A stretch of DNA of 64,000 bases, from the NCBI GenBank assembly GCA_030068145.1, contig JAPJBO010000226.1:1-64000 (forward strand). The letters are read 5' to 3'. Positions within the stretch are counted from its first letter, which is position 1. Every line of letters begins with the position of its first letter. Both the position numbers and the translations under genes were made by a program. This stretch comes from Diplonema papillatum (taxonomy: Eukaryota > Euglenozoa > Diplonemea > Diplonemida > Diplonemidae). The notes beneath the pieces were generated by a model that saw only the letters and a program-made list of their open reading frames with translations, was not told the DNA's origin and did not search any database. This document shows, in pieces, positions 19,700 to 30,269 of the stretch.

Positions 19700-22600
19700 T
19701 CATTCGTCGGACCGGGACGAAGACGGGGACGAGGACGAGGACGAGGACGAGGAAAGGGAAGAGGAGGACGAACCGCAAGACGTAGAATCTTCCTCTGTCT
19801 CTTCTTCATCTTCTTCAACTTCTTCAACTTCTTCTTCTTCTTCAAATGCAGTCAACACTAAAACTGCCTTCTCGAAGAGAGTCTTTCCGTCAGCGGCAAA
19901 CCTGACATTAACTGCCTCCAGTTTTTCCCACTTGGAATCTGGAGCCGGTTCTGTCTTCTTCCGGCTGTCACCAGCGGCCCGTCGACGTTTCTGCGCCCAC
20001 CAAAGTCTACTTCCGGTCTCGATGAGCTCCCTTGCAGCAGCATCATCCCTCGGACCGTTTTTCACCAACATCAGCTCTGCACTGACGCTTGGCACTTTCG
20101 TCCGGTTGCGTACTGAGGGCAGTCGCGCCCGCATCTGACCGAAGTCACGCTCTACGCCGGCGCTACTAGCGCACGTGCAGCAGATGGCAACTTGCACCAC
20201 GCGCGGGACATTTTCTGTCATGTCCGCGTACGAGGCCAGTCGCTCCGACCAGAACTGCAATGGGTTCGGTGCGCCCGAACTCTTCTTGAAGGCTATGGCT
20301 GCAGCCTTTAGAGTCTGCCACTCCTGCAACAGACTCTTTGGCGGTACGTCAGCAAAGGAGCACAGACTCTCCCACGCGTCATTCCTGAAGCCTGGTTGCC
20401 GTAGTTCCGCCTCTTTGCAGAGAACACAGCTTACGACCAGGTTCGCAAGCACCACGTGTTCCGAAAGAACTACTTCCGGGACCATAAGTTTGGTTATGTC
20501 CTGGTGAATAGCCCGAAACCTTTTCGGAACGGTGTTGTCGATGGCCATTTTGCACAGTCGCATTTGAGTATTGCGAACGGCTCCTTCTATCTCGCAAGCC
20601 AGTCCTGCTTCAAGCTGGGCAACAAGCTGCGGGGAGGCAATTGTACGAAACAATTCGTGCAAATACTTCAGATCCGAAGCGAAGGAGGCTTTCTGCAAGC
20701 GGTCACAGAGCTTTCCTCTTTTCAGAAGCTTTACCTCCATGTCTGCAGCTTGGCTTTTTTTTTTTGATTTCTTCGTCTTCGCCCGGCTGAAGAGTTCCCT
20801 GTCACTCAATACAGCCAGCCATCCCTCCCGCATGCCAGGGGTGCAAGCGTTGGCGAAAGACCTCTCCCACTTCTTCATCCAACGAATGCGCCAGCTCGCG
20901 TCCGGCTTTGGCATCTTATGGCCCATCGCGTCCTCGAGAGCCCGGCGAAGAAGATTGCTTCCCCGAAAGATGCTGTTAATCTGGCGGAGCACAGACGTCA
21001 TGTCTTTAAACGCTGGGCAGTCTAGCAAGATTTTCATCTTGACCTGCATTCTGTGTGCAGCGTCCATGCTCATCGCCAGAGACCGCCCAGCCGCCTTCCC
21101 CATCAACGCCGCGGCACCGTTGTCGCAACCTGTCATCGTCGATCCGTCGTCCGAGCTCCACCCATATACGTGACGAGGATGCAGGCTCATCTGCTTCAGC
21201 ACTTCGTCTATGGCGGCAAAGGCTGCCTCTCCAGTTGCACCAAACTTCTTCTTTTTGTTCGTCTTCTTCGTGGCTGTCGGGGCGGATGTCTGCCCCTTAG
21301 CAGTTGAGCCCTTCGGAGCTGGCTTGGCAGCAGCTTTTCTGTTCGAGCTTTGCACTTTCGGGGTTGGTGCCGGCTTGGCAGCAACCTTCTCGCTCGACTT
21401 CGAACAGCGCGCTTTCGAGGTTGTCGTTGCTTGCCCCTTTGCAATTGTCGGCTTGACAGTGACCGCAGGCTTGTTCGCGGACGAGGGCTCCGACGCAGAT
21501 GGAGGTGGCAAGGGTCCTCTGGCAGCGAAGAACGCGGTGATGGGTTTGACGCCTAAAGCAGCTGCGACGGCAGACGGGGTTTGTACCGCCGCCTTCGGTG
21601 TCTTCGCCGTCGGTGGAGCAGCTGCGTTCTTCTGCTTTGGGATCCTCGTGCCCTTAAGCCTCGGTTTTCGTGCTGGGAGCGCGACGGCCGATACTAGGCC
21701 GACGAAAACTTCCTTCACCAGTAGTGGCGACGACAAGTCTACCCACCGCAACCGGACGGCCAAGACTTCATCACCACAATGCGGCAACGAGGAACCGTCG
21801 ACCACAACGAACAAAGGCGGTACGCACTTCGGTCCACGTGACAGTAGATCCTGTCGTAGCCGAAACAAGAGCAGTTTCGCCCACACGCCGATGAGCTCCC
21901 GGATGTCTCGTCGGAGCCCGTGCCTCTTTGTGACGGCGGTTCCTTGCAGCTGCTCGCCCCACAATTGGTGAGCGATCTGGCGGTGGCTGAGACCACCCAT
22001 GACACCGACATAGGCACGGGCATTGAGATTGTAGAGTGGTGTCTCAAGCCTTTCGTCTGTACGCAATGGCAAGATGCGGTCTTCGGTGTTTGAATGCCGC
22101 TCGGGCCGGGAGGGTACGCCCGCTACCGCAGTGCGGACGCTTCGAGCTTTCAACACCGTGAGCGCAGCGACGTGGCCACACTTCTTCAAGTGCTTCGTCC
22201 GCGACTTCTTGGCGGGCGGAGCCGACCAGTTCTGCTCTACCCCGAATGCGTATGCAGCCGCCTTAGCACTAGTCGGATAGGGGACGGCCTTCAGGAGGAT
22301 AGCTGTTCTGCACACTTTGCAAAACGTTGTCTTCCCTTCCACATCGAAGCAGTCTTCTCCTGTCAACTCATACAGAGGACTCTGCGAAGCCGTTGGGTTG
22401 ACGAATCTACCCTCTGATATCGTGAGCTCCTCTTGGCAACGAAGCTGGGACAGTTTGCAAAGTCGAACAACGAAACAGTGATCGCCCTTGAACACGCAGA
22501 AAGCTTTGGACCGGTCTTGCAGCTTGTCGACTTTCTCGAGGAGAGATGCGACCGAAAGGGCACCATCGATGTCCACGGCACTAAAACTGTGAAGGTTCAG

Positions 22601-25600
22601 CTTCTCCCGGAATTCGGTGAACGACTTCAACAAGGGAATGTAAGAGAGGGGGGTGAGACACTCCGTTGCTATGGCGTCGGCGTATGACTGTCTGTCCCGT
22701 TCGTCAACGATGAACTGACCGGCACGTGACCACCACTCCGCCAGCATGGACGTGTTTGGGTTCGCAATAGGTCTTCCTTCCTGCAGTGCGTTCACAACGT
22801 AACCCACAACGTACGTGCTGGCATGCAGCCGAGGGTCGACAGCGGAGAACCCGTTATTGCCTGCAACGGCGCCGCGTTCACGTAAGCCATCAGCCACCGC
22901 TTTTTGCAATGCGCCGGGGCGCGAGTCGTACACGTGAAATTCCCAACCCTTCAATGAAGGGCCAAATTCACGTTGGTCGTTGGAGCGGGTTGGATCGGAT
23001 TTCAACGCTGTCTTCTGACTTTTCCGCGGAGGACTTGTGTCAGGGTATGGGGGGCGGTCACCTGGACACAGGACTGTGGGTTCATCCTCTGCCTTTACAC
23101 CCAGGCGGGCCCGGATCACCCCGAAACAGTCAGGACACGCACAACACGTGCATTCTGAGCAGCGCCAGCCGTCTCTGCAGTTCTTGCCACAGACGTTACA
23201 TATCCACAGACTGTCATCCGGGCACTTTCGCTTCGCAGAAAAGCCTCTCAAACGGAAGTGGCCGTTGCATTCCAGACATCCGAACACCTTTTCTTCGGAC
23301 GTGTTGGACTTTGCCTCAGGAAAAGGATGAAGCGAGTCTTCTGGACTGGCGATAATATCCTCCTCCATCGCGACGACGGTAAGAGGTAGCTGTAACTCGG
23401 ACGGCAAGCACACGTACATGTACTGATCACATGCCACATGGCCTGCTTCTGCGGAAATGCGCACGATGTTCCTCGCCGCAAATGTGGCAGTGTCGGATGG
23501 GGGACCTGTGAAAAGCAGGTGTAACAGCTGTGCGAAGTCCAGGTATCCCAACTTATTGGCAGCCGCGAATTTCTGCACAATGTTGGCACTTGACTGGTTC
23601 TCCGAAGCGTAGCTGAAAAACTCTGCTACGTCTCGGATCTGAGTCCTCGTTAACGCATGCGAATGGCAATGATGAGCTGCCACCGCACTGACCAACATGG
23701 ACTCGCTGACGCTCGGACGTACGTCCAAGACCTCCACATCTACGACGGTCTCCAAGCGCTTTACCAGCTGATCGGCAGCTGCGCTTCTCCGGCATCCAAT
23801 GGTGACCCGAACAGGTTTGGGTATCGGTACCGAAGTCGAGGTCAACAAGGTATTGTCGGGGTCTGGACTGATCACATTTTTCGATGCGACGGTTGTGCTA
23901 GATAGCACACTTTGGCGTCTGTCTGAAGCGTTGAGGAAGCGTGGCAGTACTGGAACGGCCAAAATCTCCACCGTCTCTTTTCCAGTGTCGGCGTCGATAC
24001 TCGAGCGAGTCAACTGAGTGAAATTACGCTCGAGACCCTGGACGAGGGTCGGCTGCATGCGGGAGCTGCCTTGCAGAGACGGCATTCTCACGTAGATGAA
24101 GTGCCCGGTGCGAGACTTCATCTCTGCCATAGACGGAACAAACACGATGTTGTGATTTGTTCGCCACGTCTCCTCACCTTTGAGTATGGCCCACAACTTC
24201 GCAAACGGCAGGTAACCAAGACCTCTTGTCGCCGCAAAGTTCCGCACATCACGGCAAGGAATGCCGGCACCCGAGATGGTATCGAGGGTCAAGCCGTAAT
24301 CAGCAGCACATGCGTTTAATGCTGCATGTGCGATGTCAGCAAGTTGGCACCGTTTCGTTGCCACAACACTTGCATATAAAGCGCACGTATTGCCCTGTTG
24401 CACGCTCTGAAAGCATGTCGCAGTGTCCCATGCCGAAGCCATGCACCGAGCCAGCTGCGAAGAGAAGTTATTTCCCCACTCTGGCAACGAGTCAACGACT
24501 GCGAACGTAACGTTCTGGTGCACCCGGCGAAGCATCACAACGTAGCCGTCTTCGCGGAAGCTTCGGACGCAAGTCTTCCATTCGACACACCTTGACTCTG
24601 CGTCATTGCGCATTACCCACTTTCCGTTTTCCTTCAGGAAAGCAACGTTGTGGCCACTGAGCAAGTCCCTTCCAAGATGCGTCACAAACCCAACAACCTC
24701 AAACTCGTCTTCTGGGGCCACGGTCACGGTCTGAGTGAGGGTCACGGGTGTGCACCTCTTCGCTGTCCCTTTCGCAGTCAAGGCGTACCGCTTCAGCATG
24801 ACGAAAACGGTATCTTCCAATGTAACTTTGTCTGTTACATTTGTTGTGGAGTTTTGCTTGCACGCAGGACACGTATACTCTTCCAACAACGTCGGTAGAG
24901 TTGAAATGCAACCTTTGAGGTGCCATTCAAAGGTTCTCGCGAAACCGGAAGATCGTTCGAGCGCGATTTGAAGCTCCGTGACCGGTTCAGGAGTCACGCT
25001 TGCATGTGTACAGCTTGAGCAAGACTTCGTGCTCAAAAGCGTGTTTGCGAAGCGACCGTCGGTCTGCTGGCGAATCCTGGTCAGGATCTCGTGCGCATCA
25101 TGCATCGCGTACTCCGTGCCTGCCGGGAACATGACTTGCCGCAAGTCAAGAGCTCGTGTCTGAACTTCGGTGTCAGTCTTGTTTGACCGGTATGCCTCAA
25201 CTGTCTTCCTAATTACGGCTGCCAAGGGGGTCGGAGGCTGGGTCTGATTGGTTAGCTGGTTCAAATAGCCAGTGTCCCTGATCAGCAGTTGGAGAATGGC
25301 ATTGATGCAACACGTGTTCTTTGTGTTTGCAATGCCCCTCCCGGCAGTGGCTTCAGGATCGTAGGACCCTGATTCATCAACGCCGGGGTAAACGGCAGAA
25401 GGCCTGTCTGTGGTAGCCCGACTTTCAGGGTTGTGGCTCGGCGACTTCTTCAACGCGGTAGCTGTAGCAGAACGCTGCGCACTGACACCCATCGAAGGGC
25501 GAACTGCTTCAGGCACCTCGATGTTAGGCGGAGTCCATGTGCGGGCTTCGGCATCGTTGGCAAGCTGCTCGTACGCGACCGAATACACCACAGTGGCAGC

Positions 25601-25864
25601 TGCAGCAGCAAGGTCCGGACTTGAAGCTGAAGAGTCTGAGGTCGACTTTGCCTTCGATGTGGATATGACATCCAGACGGCCAGAACACGCTTGTGCCTCC
25701 ACCTGACTAAAATGGAAAAACGTCCAGCTGCCGGGATTGAACCCGCGTCTACAGCACCAAATTGCATAACAACAAAATTGCGACCGGCCAGAATACGCTT
25801 GTGCGACCAGCTCGCACCCGGCGGCACAAGCGTGTTCTCGGCAAGAACACACGTGTGCTGCCAC
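19700..25864 (-). CDS. Giant fusion protein: ubiquitin-specific protease plus hAT-like transposase
   Basis: A single 2,054-residue frame. The first Met (25864) lies in satellite sequence and residues 1-65 repeat the satellite, so the native start may be Met125 at 25492. Residues about 175-440 are a USP (peptidase C19): Cys box IANTKNTCCINAILQLL, paired EEYTCPACK cysteines, His box SGHNVAFLKENGKWVMRND. Residues 440-850 hold two diverged copies of a domain with QQGNTCALYA, LGYL-F-LL and GHFIYVRMP, perhaps a second thiol-protease fold. A Cys-rich finger (FGCLECN, ICNVCGKNC, CSECTCCACPDC) lies near 860-925. Residues 1230-2000 look hAT-like: LFVVVDGSS, an inserted Lys/Pro/Ala-rich linker, WSSDDGSTMTGCDNGAA, AAHRMQ, and the dimerisation block SSAGVERDFGQMRARLPSVR near 1920. 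The tail is Glu- then Ser-rich. No stops interrupt it. The USP and hAT calls are good; the middle repeats are unassigned. Confidence 0.85.
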   Translation of the reverse strand: MAAHVCSCREHACAAGCELVAQAYSGRSQFCCYAIWCCRRGFNPGSWTFFHFSQVEAQACSGRLDVISTSKAKSTSDSSASSPDLAAAAATVVYSVAYEQLANDAEARTWTPPNIEVPEAVRPSMGVSAQRSATATALKKSPSHNPESRATTDRPSAVYPGVDESGSYDPEATAGRGIANTKNTCCINAILQLLIRDTGYLNQLTNQTQPPTPLAAVIRKTVEAYRSNKTDTEVQTRALDLRQVMFPAGTEYAMHDAHEILTRIRQQTDGRFANTLLSTKSCSSCTHASVTPEPVTELQIALERSSGFARTFEWHLKGCISTLPTLLEEYTCPACKQNSTTNVTDKVTLEDTVFVMLKRYALTAKGTAKRCTPVTLTQTVTVAPEDEFEVVGFVTHLGRDLLSGHNVAFLKENGKWVMRNDAESRCVEWKTCVRSFREDGYVVMLRRVHQNVTFAVVDSLPEWGNNFSSQLARCMASAWDTATCFQSVQQGNTCALYASVVATKRCQLADIAHAALNACAADYGLTLDTISGAGIPCRDVRNFAATRGLGYLPFAKLWAILKGEETWRTNHNIVFVPSMAEMKSRTGHFIYVRMPSLQGSSRMQPTLVQGLERNFTQLTRSSIDADTGKETVEILAVPVLPRFLNASDRRQSVLSSTTVASKNVISPDPDNTLLTSTSVPIPKPVRVTIGCRRSAAADQLVKRLETVVDVEVLDVRPSVSESMLVSAVAAHHCHSHALTRTQIRDVAEFFSYASENQSSANIVQKFAAANKLGYLDFAQLLHLLFTGPPSDTATFAARNIVRISAEAGHVACDQYMYVCLPSELQLPLTVVAMEEDIIASPEDSLHPFPEAKSNTSEEKVFGCLECNGHFRLRGFSAKRKCPDDSLWICNVCGKNCRDGWRCSECTCCACPDCFGVIRARLGVKAEDEPTVLCPGDRPPYPDTSPPRKSQKTALKSDPTRSNDQREFGPSLKGWEFHVYDSRPGALQKAVADGLRERGAVAGNNGFSAVDPRLHASTYVVGYVVNALQEGRPIANPNTSMLAEWWSRAGQFIVDERDRQSYADAIATECLTPLSYIPLLKSFTEFREKLNLHSFSAVDIDGALSVASLLEKVDKLQDRSKAFCVFKGDHCFVVRLCKLSQLRCQEELTISEGRFVNPTASQSPLYELTGEDCFDVEGKTTFCKVCRTAILLKAVPYPTSAKAAAYAFGVEQNWSAPPAKKSRTKHLKKCGHVAALTVLKARSVRTAVAGVPSRPERHSNTEDRILPLRTDERLETPLYNLNARAYVGVMGGLSHRQIAHQLWGEQLQGTAVTKRHGLRRDIRELIGVWAKLLLFRLRQDLLSRGPKCVPPLFVVVDGSSLPHCGDEVLAVRLRWVDLSSPLLVKEVFVGLVSAVALPARKPRLKGTRIPKQKNAAAPPTAKTPKAAVQTPSAVAAALGVKPITAFFAARGPLPPPSASEPSSANKPAVTVKPTIAKGQATTTSKARCSKSSEKVAAKPAPTPKVQSSNRKAAAKPAPKGSTAKGQTSAPTATKKTNKKKKFGATGEAAFAAIDEVLKQMSLHPRHVYGWSSDDGSTMTGCDNGAAALMGKAAGRSLAMSMDAAHRMQVKMKILLDCPAFKDMTSVLRQINSIFRGSNLLRRALEDAMGHKMPKPDASWRIRWMKKWERSFANACTPGMREGWLAVLSDRELFSRAKTKKSKKKSQAADMEVKLLKRGKLCDRLQKASFASDLKYLHELFRTIASPQLVAQLEAGLACEIEGAVRNTQMRLCKMAIDNTVPKRFRAIHQDITKLMVPEVVLSEHVVLANLVVSCVLCKEAELRQPGFRNDAWESLCSFADVPPKSLLQEWQTLKAAAIAFKKSSGAPNPLQFWSERLASYADMTENVPRVVQVAICCTCASSAGVERDFGQMRARLPSVRNRTKVPSVSAELMLVKNGPRDDAAARELIETGSRLWWAQKRRRAAGDSRKKTEPAPDSKWEKLEAVNVRFAADGKTLFEKAVLVLTAFEEEEEVEEVEEDEEETEEDSTSCGSSSSSLSSSSSSSSSPSSSRSDE

Positions 25865-27355
25865 AATTTGGACGGAGACGTCAAAGTTCTGTCACTTTGA
25901 GAGGTGCACACGCGTGATCTCGGCCAGAACACGCTTGTGCCTCCACCTGACTAAAATGGAAAAACGTCCAGCTGCCGGGCAAATTGCATCCAACAAAATT
26001 GCGACCGGCCAGAATACGCTTGTGCGACCAGCTCGCACCCGGCGGCACAAGCGTGTTCTCGGCAAGAACACACGTGTGCTGCCACAATTTGGACGGAGAC
26101 GTCAAAGTTCTGTCACTTTGAGAGGTGCACACGCGTGATCTCGGCCAGAACACGCTTGTGCCTCCACCTGACTAAAATGGAAAAACGTCCAGCTGCCGGG
26201 ATTGAACCCGCGTCTACAGCACCAAATTGCATAACAACAAAATTGCGACCGGCCAGAATACGCTTGTGCGACCAGCTCGCACCCGGCGGCACAAGCGTGT
26301 TCTCGGCAAGAACACACGTGTGCTGCCACAATTTGGACGGAGACGTCAAAGTTCTGTCACTTTGAGAGGTGCACACGCGTGATCTCGGCCAGAACACGCT
26401 TGTGCCTCCACCTGACTAAAATGGAAAAACGTCCAGCTGCCGGGCAAATTGCATCCAACAAAATTGCGACCGGCCAGAATACGCTTGTGCGACCAGCTCG
26501 CACCCGGCGGCACAAGCGTGTTCTCGGCAAGAACACACGTGTGCTGCCACAATTTGGACGGAGACGTCAAAGTTCTGTCACTTTGAGAGGTGCACACGCG
26601 TGATCTCGGCCAGAACACGCTTGTGCCTCCACCTGACTAAAATGGAAAAACGTCCAGCTGCCGGGATTGAACCCGCGTCTACAGCACCAAATTGCATAAC
26701 AACAAAATTGCGACCGGCCAGAATACGCTTGTGCGACCAGCTCGCACCCGGCGGCACAAGCGTGTTCTCGGCAAGAACACACGTGTGCTGCCACAATTTG
26801 GACGGAGACGTCAAAGTTCTGTCACTTTGAGAGGTGCACACGCGTGATCTCGGCCAGAACACGCTTGTGCCTCCACCTGACTAAAATGGAAAAACGTCCA
26901 GCTGCCGGGATTGAACCCGCGTCTACAGCACCAAATTGCATCCAACAAAATTGCGACCGGCCAGAATACGCTTGTGCGACCAGCTCGCACCCGGCGGCAC
27001 AAGCGTGTTCTCGGCAAGAACACACGTGTGCTGCCACAATTTGGACGGAGACGTCAAAGTTCTGTCACTTTGAGAGGTGCACACGCGTGATCTCGGCCAG
27101 AACACGCTTGTGCCTCCACCTGACTAAAATGGAAAAACGTCCAGCTGCCGGGATTGAACCCGCGTCTACAGCACCAAATTGCATCCAACAAAATTGCGAC
27201 CGGCCAGAATACGCTTGTGCGACCAGCTCGCACCCGGCGGCACAAGCGTGTTCTCGGCAAGAACACACGTGTGCTGCCACAATTTGGACGGAGACGTCAA
27301 AGTTCTGTCACTTTGAGAGGTGCACACGCGTGATCTCGGCCAGAACACGCTTGTG
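25679..27355. repeat. 221/233/244-bp satellite with a tRNA-like segment
   Basis: Seven units, each starting near GATCTCGGCCAGAACACGC. The starts at about 25914, 26135, 26379, 26600, 26844 and 27077 give spacings of 221, 244, 221, 244 and 233. The long form has an added block containing GGGATTGAACCCGCGTC; read on the minus strand this is GGTTCAATCCC, a tRNA B-box-like T-arm. Units are otherwise nearly identical. The array runs directly into the 5' end of the USP-hAT ORF. Confidence 0.95.
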
Positions 27356-28612
27356 CCACCTCGGGAAATTGTCCAAATAGGTTTTCCGACCTCGAAACCC
27401 AGCATTGGAAAATTGTCCCACCTCGGGAAATTGTCCAAATAGGTTTTCCGACCTCGAAACCCAGCATTGGAAAATTGTCCCACCTCGGGAAATTGTCCAA
27501 ATAGGTTTTCCGACCTCGAAACCCAGCATTAGAAAATTGTCCCACCTCGGGAAATTGTCCAAATAGGTTTTCCGACCTCGAAACCCAGCATTGGAAAATT
27601 GTCCCACCTCGGGAAATTGTCCAAATAGGTTTTCCGACCTCGAAACCCAGCATTGGAAAATTGTCCCACCTCGGGAAATTGTCCAAATAGGTTTTCCGAC
27701 CTCGAAACCCAGCATTAGAAAATTGTCCCACCTCGGGAAATTGTCCAAATAGGTTTTCCGACCTCGAAACCCAGCATTAGAAAATTGTCCCACCTCGGGA
27801 AATTGTCCAAATAGGTTTTCCGACCTCGAAACCCAGCATTGGAAAATTGTCCCACCTCGGGAAATTGTCCAAATAGGTTTTCCGACCTCGAAACCCAGCA
27901 TTGGAAAATTGTCCCACCTCGGGAAATTGTCCAAATAGGTTTTCCGACCTCGAAACCCAGCATTAGAAAATTGTCCCACCTCGGGAAATTGTCCAAATAG
28001 GTTTTCCGACCTCGAAACCCAGCATTAGAAAATTGTCCCACCTCGGGAAATTGTCCAAATAGGTTTTCCGACCTCGAAACCCAGCATTGGAAAATTGTCC
28101 CACCTCGGGAAATTGTCCAAATAGGTTTTCCGACCTCGAAACCCAGCATTGGAAAATTGTCCCACCTCGGGAAATTGTCCAAATAGGTTTTCCGACCTCG
28201 AAACCCAGCATTAGAAAATTGTCCCACCTCGGGAAATTGTCCAAATAGGTTTTCCGACCTCGAAACCCAGCATTGGAAAATTGTCCCACCTCGGGAAATT
28301 GTCCAAATAGGTTTTCCGACCTCGAAACCCAGCATTGGAAAATTGTCCCACCTCGGGAAATTGTCCAAATAGGTTTTCCGACCTCGAAACCCAGCATTGG
28401 AAAATTGTCCCACCTCGGGAAATTGTCCAAATAGGTTTTCCGACCTCGAAACCCAGCATTAGAAAATTGTCCCACCTCGGGAAATTGTCCAAATAGGTTT
28501 TCCGACCTCGAAACCCTGCATTAGAAAATTGTCCCACCTCGGGAAATTGTCCAAATAGGTTTTCCGACCTCGAAACCCAGCATTGGAAAATTGTCCCACC
28601 TCGGGAAATTGT
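27355..28612. repeat. 62-bp satellite (about 20 units)
   Basis: Each unit contains CACCTCGGGAAATTGTCC and TTTTCCGACCTCGAAACC. The only common variant is CATTGGAAAA versus CATTAGAAAA, in runs of one to three. One unit near 28515 has CCTGCATTA. The near identity implies recent amplification or homogenisation. Confidence 0.97.
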
Positions 28613-28869
28613 ACAGGGGGGAGAGGGGCAGCTGAGGCTCAATGTACCGTACCGTCTCCCGGGGGGCGGTGCCCCCCGGACCCCCCCCTATATTAAAACT
28701 CGCGAGAGAAAACGGGGTTGGTGTCTATTCTGAAGGGAAAAACGGGCTGCATAAGGTTCTGGCCCCAAACCCCGCTCGCAAAAAAAAAAAAGAAATCGCC
28801 GCTGCGCGGGCCACCGGAGGAACACCTATAATTGGGGGTGGCGTTCGGCGTCCGCTTATTTCGACCCAA
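28613..28869. repeat. GC-rich hairpin repeat, right end, and flank
   Basis: 28640-28690 reads TGTACCGTACCGTCTCCCGG, then GGGCGGTGCCCCCC and a C run. It is the inverted counterpart of 18833-18876. The flanking 180 bp contain an A run and no recognised gene. Confidence 0.65.
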
Positions 28870-29310
28870 GGCGTTACATGTCGAATTCGACTCCAAAGTA
28901 GCGTGACACGAGCGTGACATGTCAAATTTGACTGTAACGTAGCGTTACACGAGCGTGACATACCAAATATGACTGTAAATTAGCGTTACCCGAGCGTTAC
29001 CTGCCCAATTCGACCGTAAAGTAGCGTGACACGAGCGTGACATGTCAAATTTGACTGTAACGTAGCGTTACATGAGCGTGACATACCAAATATGACTGTA
29101 AATTAGCGTTACCCGAGCGTTACCTGCCCAATTCGACCGTAAAGTAGCGTGACACGAGCGTTACATGTCGAATTCGACTCCAAAGTAGCGTGACACGAGC
29201 GTGACATGTCAAATTCGACTGTAACGTAGCGTTACATGAGCGTGACATACCAAGTATGGCTGTAAACTAGCGTTACACGAGCGTTACCTGCCCAATTCGA
29301 CCGTAAAGTA
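28870..29310. repeat. 41-bp repeat in a 123-bp higher-order array
   Basis: Subunits read GTAGCGTGACACGAGCGTGA / ATTAGCGTTACCCGAGCG, each followed by a TCAAATTTGACT-type word. Three subunit types alternate, so the larger unit recurs every 122-123 bp (near 28917, 29040 and 29162). Confidence 0.85.
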
Positions 29311-30269
29311 CCTGCTGGAACGGGTCGCCGAGTGGTGTGGCCCCCGGACCGCTCATTTCGAGCAAACTCATGTACCGTACCGTTCGCCGGGGGGCGAAGC
29401 CCCCCGGACCCCCCCCATTGTCGTGAGGCTGGTAAGGCCACCAAAAAAAACCCCCAAAAAGGACCTCACCGTAGGCGGGGGTCAAGGGCCAAGCAAAGTT
29501 CCAGGCTGGGGGGGGGTCCGGGTTTTTTATTTTTGTCTCCCCAGCACCCGCTAGCACCCTTGGTCGTGGAGATTTCAGGCTTCGCGGTGGATTTTGCCAC
29601 GTTTCATGATCGTCTGCTGCTCGTGGGGGTTTGTCCCGCACTTTGCGGTCCCTCGCCCTTCTGTCATAATCAGCCTACGGGCTTCGGTATCGTGTATATT
29701 TTGTCGGTTTGAGGCCCCTTCCGTAGCTTGGAAAACGGAAAGAGAAGCAAGCATCTCCATCGATTCAGAACGAGGGACAGAAGTTCCCACGCTCAACCCG
29801 CTCGGCTGTGCCATCGGAACGGAAGTCGGCAACAAGCGGTTCGGACGGGCGGGTTCCCCGCCCATCAAGTACAACCGGTTTTCCCTCTCGCCTAGAAGGT
29901 GCTGTCGGATGGCTTAAGATGGCCTGAGCAGACTGCTACCTTTGGTTCCGCATCCTTTCAAACTGTGGCTGACCAAGCCGCTGTTTGAGCTCTGCAGGGG
30001 TTTCGATGCACTCCAAAATGCGGGTACCAACAACCCCGGCAGCTGGGAGGAATGGCTACCGAGCATGGGTGCGTGGCGTTCGTGGACGCGCAACTGCATG
30101 CAAACAAGCGTCACGCAATTAGCAGAGACAGGTCACCACTCGTTCTGCAGTGGAGTTAGCATTAGCTCAATGTGTCGGGAGCAGTAGTTGTCGACTGAAA
30201 AGTACCGCGGATGCAGAACATCGATGCAGACGATGATGCCGCAAATGCAGCTTTCTGCGAGCAGGCAAG
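29311..30269. other. GC-rich hairpin copy and unassigned sequence
   Basis: 29365-29420 is a third copy of the hairpin repeat (TGTACCGTACCGTTCGCCGG, then GGGCGAAGCCCCCCGG). From 29420 to 30269 I see no recognisable protein, although short frames on both strands are open. Confidence 0.4.

Noticed and set aside
26844..27380. 178-residue ORF with GIEPASTAPNC repeats
   Set aside because: It is satellite read through; the peptide is the usual translation of a tRNA T-arm.
27297..28642. Long minus-strand ORFs in the 62-bp array
   Set aside because: Three units equal 186 bp, giving stop-free repeats by chance; no start context or domain.
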